NCBI GenBank assembly: GCA_902806595.1
Contig: CADCXC010000046.1
Span: forward strand, 806,001-870,000
Origin: Pyrenopolyporus hunteri
Lineage: Eukaryota > Ascomycota > Sordariomycetes > Xylariales > Hypoxylaceae
DNA: 64,000 nt
Direction: 5' to 3'
Shown here: positions 62,001 through 64,000 of the stretch, piece by piece
How the letters are laid out: the number at the start of each line of letters is the position of its first letter
Numbering within the stretch: the first letter of the stretch is position 1
Translations under genes and position numbers: made by a program
The notes under the pieces: generated by a model
Database searches by the model: none
Seen by the model: the letters and a program-made list of their open reading frames with translations, nothing else
What the model was told of the DNA's origin: nothing

Positions 62001-63137
62001 TCTCGAGATTTGTACTGTCGCGACCAAGAGCGATCTCGCCATATTCGTGCGGGCCCTCCCGTTGACAACGCTACCCAACCACCACGTTGATAGTGGAACT
62101 GTGCGTACGAACTAAATCTAGCTTCTCCTCGATCTTTGCGGGATGGGAAAGCCGAGCAAGGCGGGGGAGGACGGTGCGATGAGGGGGGATTAACTTACCT
62201 AGTGGCTTAATCCCGGATGAGCCCTCGGGGGTTCCATCAGTCCATGCCTCGGATAGGTTTGAACGGGTGGATCTTGGTGTAGCGAAATACAACAAAGCCG
62301 GGCCTCCGTTTGCGCGTTTATATTTCGCGATGAGTAGAAGGTATACATGGATTGATTTTTTCGACTGGTCCGCTTCATCTATAAAACCGGAGAAGGTAGG
62401 CGATACGATATCGTTGATAGATACTGATAATTGTAATAACAGGCGATAACGAAGCATAGAGTCTAAACTTACATTTATATTTAACACTCCTGATTCAGGA
62501 ACTAGTAGTGCATCCGCATACTCCTTTGCCCTTAGGAACCTAAAAGATTAAAATGCTCATAAAAACGGAACCGTTCGGATTTGGTCCTACGGAGTCATCT
62601 TACTGTAGCTAGAATAGGGATCATGCGATGTGATGGTGACATCGTCATTCTGCTCTCTCTATGCCAAAGAGAATACAGAAAGCAGCCGGCGAGGCAGGTC
62701 TGATGGGTGGAATATGCGGGTCTTAGAAGGGGGAGGGGGGAATCGAAACCGCGTTCGGGTGGTCTGGACTGTCTCCGCATACTGATAGATCGAGAACTAG
62801 GACAAGGGATGAATTGGCGAATCTCCAATGGGATTGGCTTCCCCACATTGACCTCTGTCACGCTTACGCCAGTGGTAAGTCTTGGGAGTGCTCGTGAATG
62901 ATGTCGCCGCCGGAAGCCCCGATTGGGAAAACCGGTCCTCCTCGATTGAGGTTATCGAGAAACCCGCGGACCACGCCGGTCGCTGAGGGTTATAAAACGA
63001 AAGGCGACTCTCAAAATCGATGCCAAGTGCAGGCTTCGCAACCAGCGGTGGGAATTCCTTTTACCAAACGATATACTCGACTTGCCCCTGATTTCTCGGA
63101 ATAATATACGGGTCTATTGAGATATCTCATTTCAGAA
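59028..63137. other. Long intergenic region upstream of the polyol dehydrogenase
   Basis: About 4.1 kb, the largest gap outside the AT block. Near-palindromes of the TACCTAGGTA type occur at 59,595-59,636, 60,011-60,022 and 61,536-61,545. Short frames on both strands have no recognisable domain. A two-exon minus-strand model at 61,976-62,457 can be drawn but is not supported by similarity I know. No RNA gene was found. Confidence 0.5.
62991..62997 (+). promoter_or_regulatory. TATA-like element of the polyol dehydrogenase gene
   Basis: TATAAAA, 141 bp upstream of the ATG at 63,138, a plausible distance for a fungal TATA box with a short 5' leader. I saw no convincing regulator site around it. 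Confidence 0.4.
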
Positions 63138-64000
63138 ATGCCGGGTGTGGAATTGAACGGCGCCGATACCAACGGTCATACTAATGGCCATGCTAATGGC
63201 CATACCAATGGCCGTGCGACAGGCTTCAAGAACCCATCGCTTCAGGTTACCGCAGATCATCGACTAAAATTGGTGGATGCTCCTATCCGCGAACCAGGTC
63301 CCGGGGAGGTAACTTTGCAGATTAAATGTTCGGGAATTTGCGGGTGAGTCTCTCTCAGAGGCCTCGAATCCCTTATACTAAGACTCGAGTTATCACTTAG
63401 CTCTGATATGCATCTGTGGAAATCGGGTCGCATTGGGAGCTTAGAAGTGAAGGGCGATTGTATTCTCGGACACGAAGCTGCCGGCGTCGTGCTCAAATGC
63501 GGCGAAGGTGTAAATGACCTCAAACCAGGTGGCTATACTTCTGATTGCGCCTTCATGGAGGGAGGGCTTGCTAATTTTCGGGTTTGCACACGTAGGTGAT
63601 AGGGTTGGTATTGAACCCCAAGAACCTTGCGAGAAATGCTTCCTGTGTAGGGAAGGCCGGTATAATCTTTGCGAAGACGTGAAATTCTCCGGGATCTGGC
63701 CAGACAACGGAACTATCCAGAGATACAAGGTTCATCCAGCAAAGTGGCTATACAAGTGAGAACTAGTATATAATAACTCGCTCGTGAGACAAGGCTGACG
63801 CTACCTCAGAATCCCCGACGACTTGAGCTATTCCGAGGGTGCATTACTTGAACCACTGAGTGTAATCCTCCATGGCATCAACGGGGCCAATGTAAGGCTA
63901 GGCCGTCCGGCGTTGATCTGTGGTGCGGGCCCAATTGGACTTGTCGCTTTAGCAGCCGCGAGAGCCTCTGGCGCACACCCGCTAGTCATTACGGATATTG
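63138..64000 (+). CDS. Zinc-dependent polyol (sorbitol/L-arabinitol type) dehydrogenase, 5' part
   Basis: A medium-chain dehydrogenase cut by the window edge after about residue 228. Exons are 63,138-63,343, 63,401-63,528, 63,596-63,755 and 63,810-64,000; introns are 57, 67 and 54 bp. Joins read GICGSDMHLW, LKPGDRVGIEP and WLYKIPDDL. Catalytic zinc ligands are Cys68 and His93-Glu94 (LGHEAAG). Cys123, 126, 129 and 137 form a structural zinc site. GAGPIG at 203-208 starts the NAD(P) fold, and VITDI near the edge fits an NAD-binding acid. The family oxidises polyols such as sorbitol, L-arabinitol or xylitol to ketoses; the exact substrate is undecided. The N-terminus carries an unusual run of Asn-Gly-His units (about 10-28). 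The ATG at 63,138 is the start; the frame upstream opens only at TTG. Confidence 0.88.

Noticed and set aside
61976..62457. Two-exon minus-strand model with a GTAAGT donor at 62,198 and an acceptor at 62,134
   Set aside because: The frame joins and stays open to a TGA at 61,976, but the product matches nothing I know and the start is arbitrary.
62735..62765. TTTCGATTCCCC on the minus strand resembling a tRNA T-arm
   Set aside because: The stem does not pair and there is no D-arm or acceptor stem at the right distances.

Overview
The window looks like a stretch of a filamentous ascomycete (Pezizomycotina, probably Sordariomycetes) chromosome. Genes carry short GT-AG introns of 53-210 bp on both strands. 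The products include an AIM24 mitochondrial protein, a kinesin-10, a Sec7-PH Arf exchange factor, an MCT-type MFS permease, a CbxX/CfxQ triple AAA protein and a zinc polyol dehydrogenase. A long AT-rich block with repeat-induced point mutation (RIP) type decay fills the left end. No species-level call is possible from the sequence alone.

Layout. Positions 1 to about 23,780 form a gene-empty AT isochore in which almost the only surviving cytosines are in CpG. It holds a pair of ~263-bp direct repeats 7,559 bp apart that differ only by transitions, which fits the two LTRs of a heavily mutated retroelement (about 13,246-21,067). From 23.8 kb the composition changes abruptly. The first gene is a 727-residue GPI-type cell-wall adhesin (24,164-26,347, minus). 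Then come a small DUF2237 protein (28,868-29,379, plus) and a 1,501-residue Sec7-PH protein (33,120-37,678, plus). A run of seven minus-strand genes follows: a small membrane-protein candidate, the triple AAA ATPase, a compact PIP-kinase-like protein, a 228-residue membrane-anchored protein of unknown function, the MFS permease, AIM24 and the kinesin-10. Two plus-strand genes close the window: a Cys/His finger-like protein (57,830-59,027) and the 5' half of the polyol dehydrogenase, which runs off the right edge.

How the genes relate. Most are ordinary housekeeping or trafficking functions with separate promoters; I see no convincing biosynthetic cluster. The AAA ATPase, PIP-kinase-like and 228-residue protein lie together on one strand, but shared function is only a guess. 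Intergenic DNA is spacious (up to 4 kb) and carries an over-represented palindrome, TACCTAGGTA, five perfect copies of which I located by eye, none inside a coding sequence. Gene models were built by hand from splice sites, reading frame and protein continuity; several starts differ from the longest open frame because that frame begins at a non-ATG codon.
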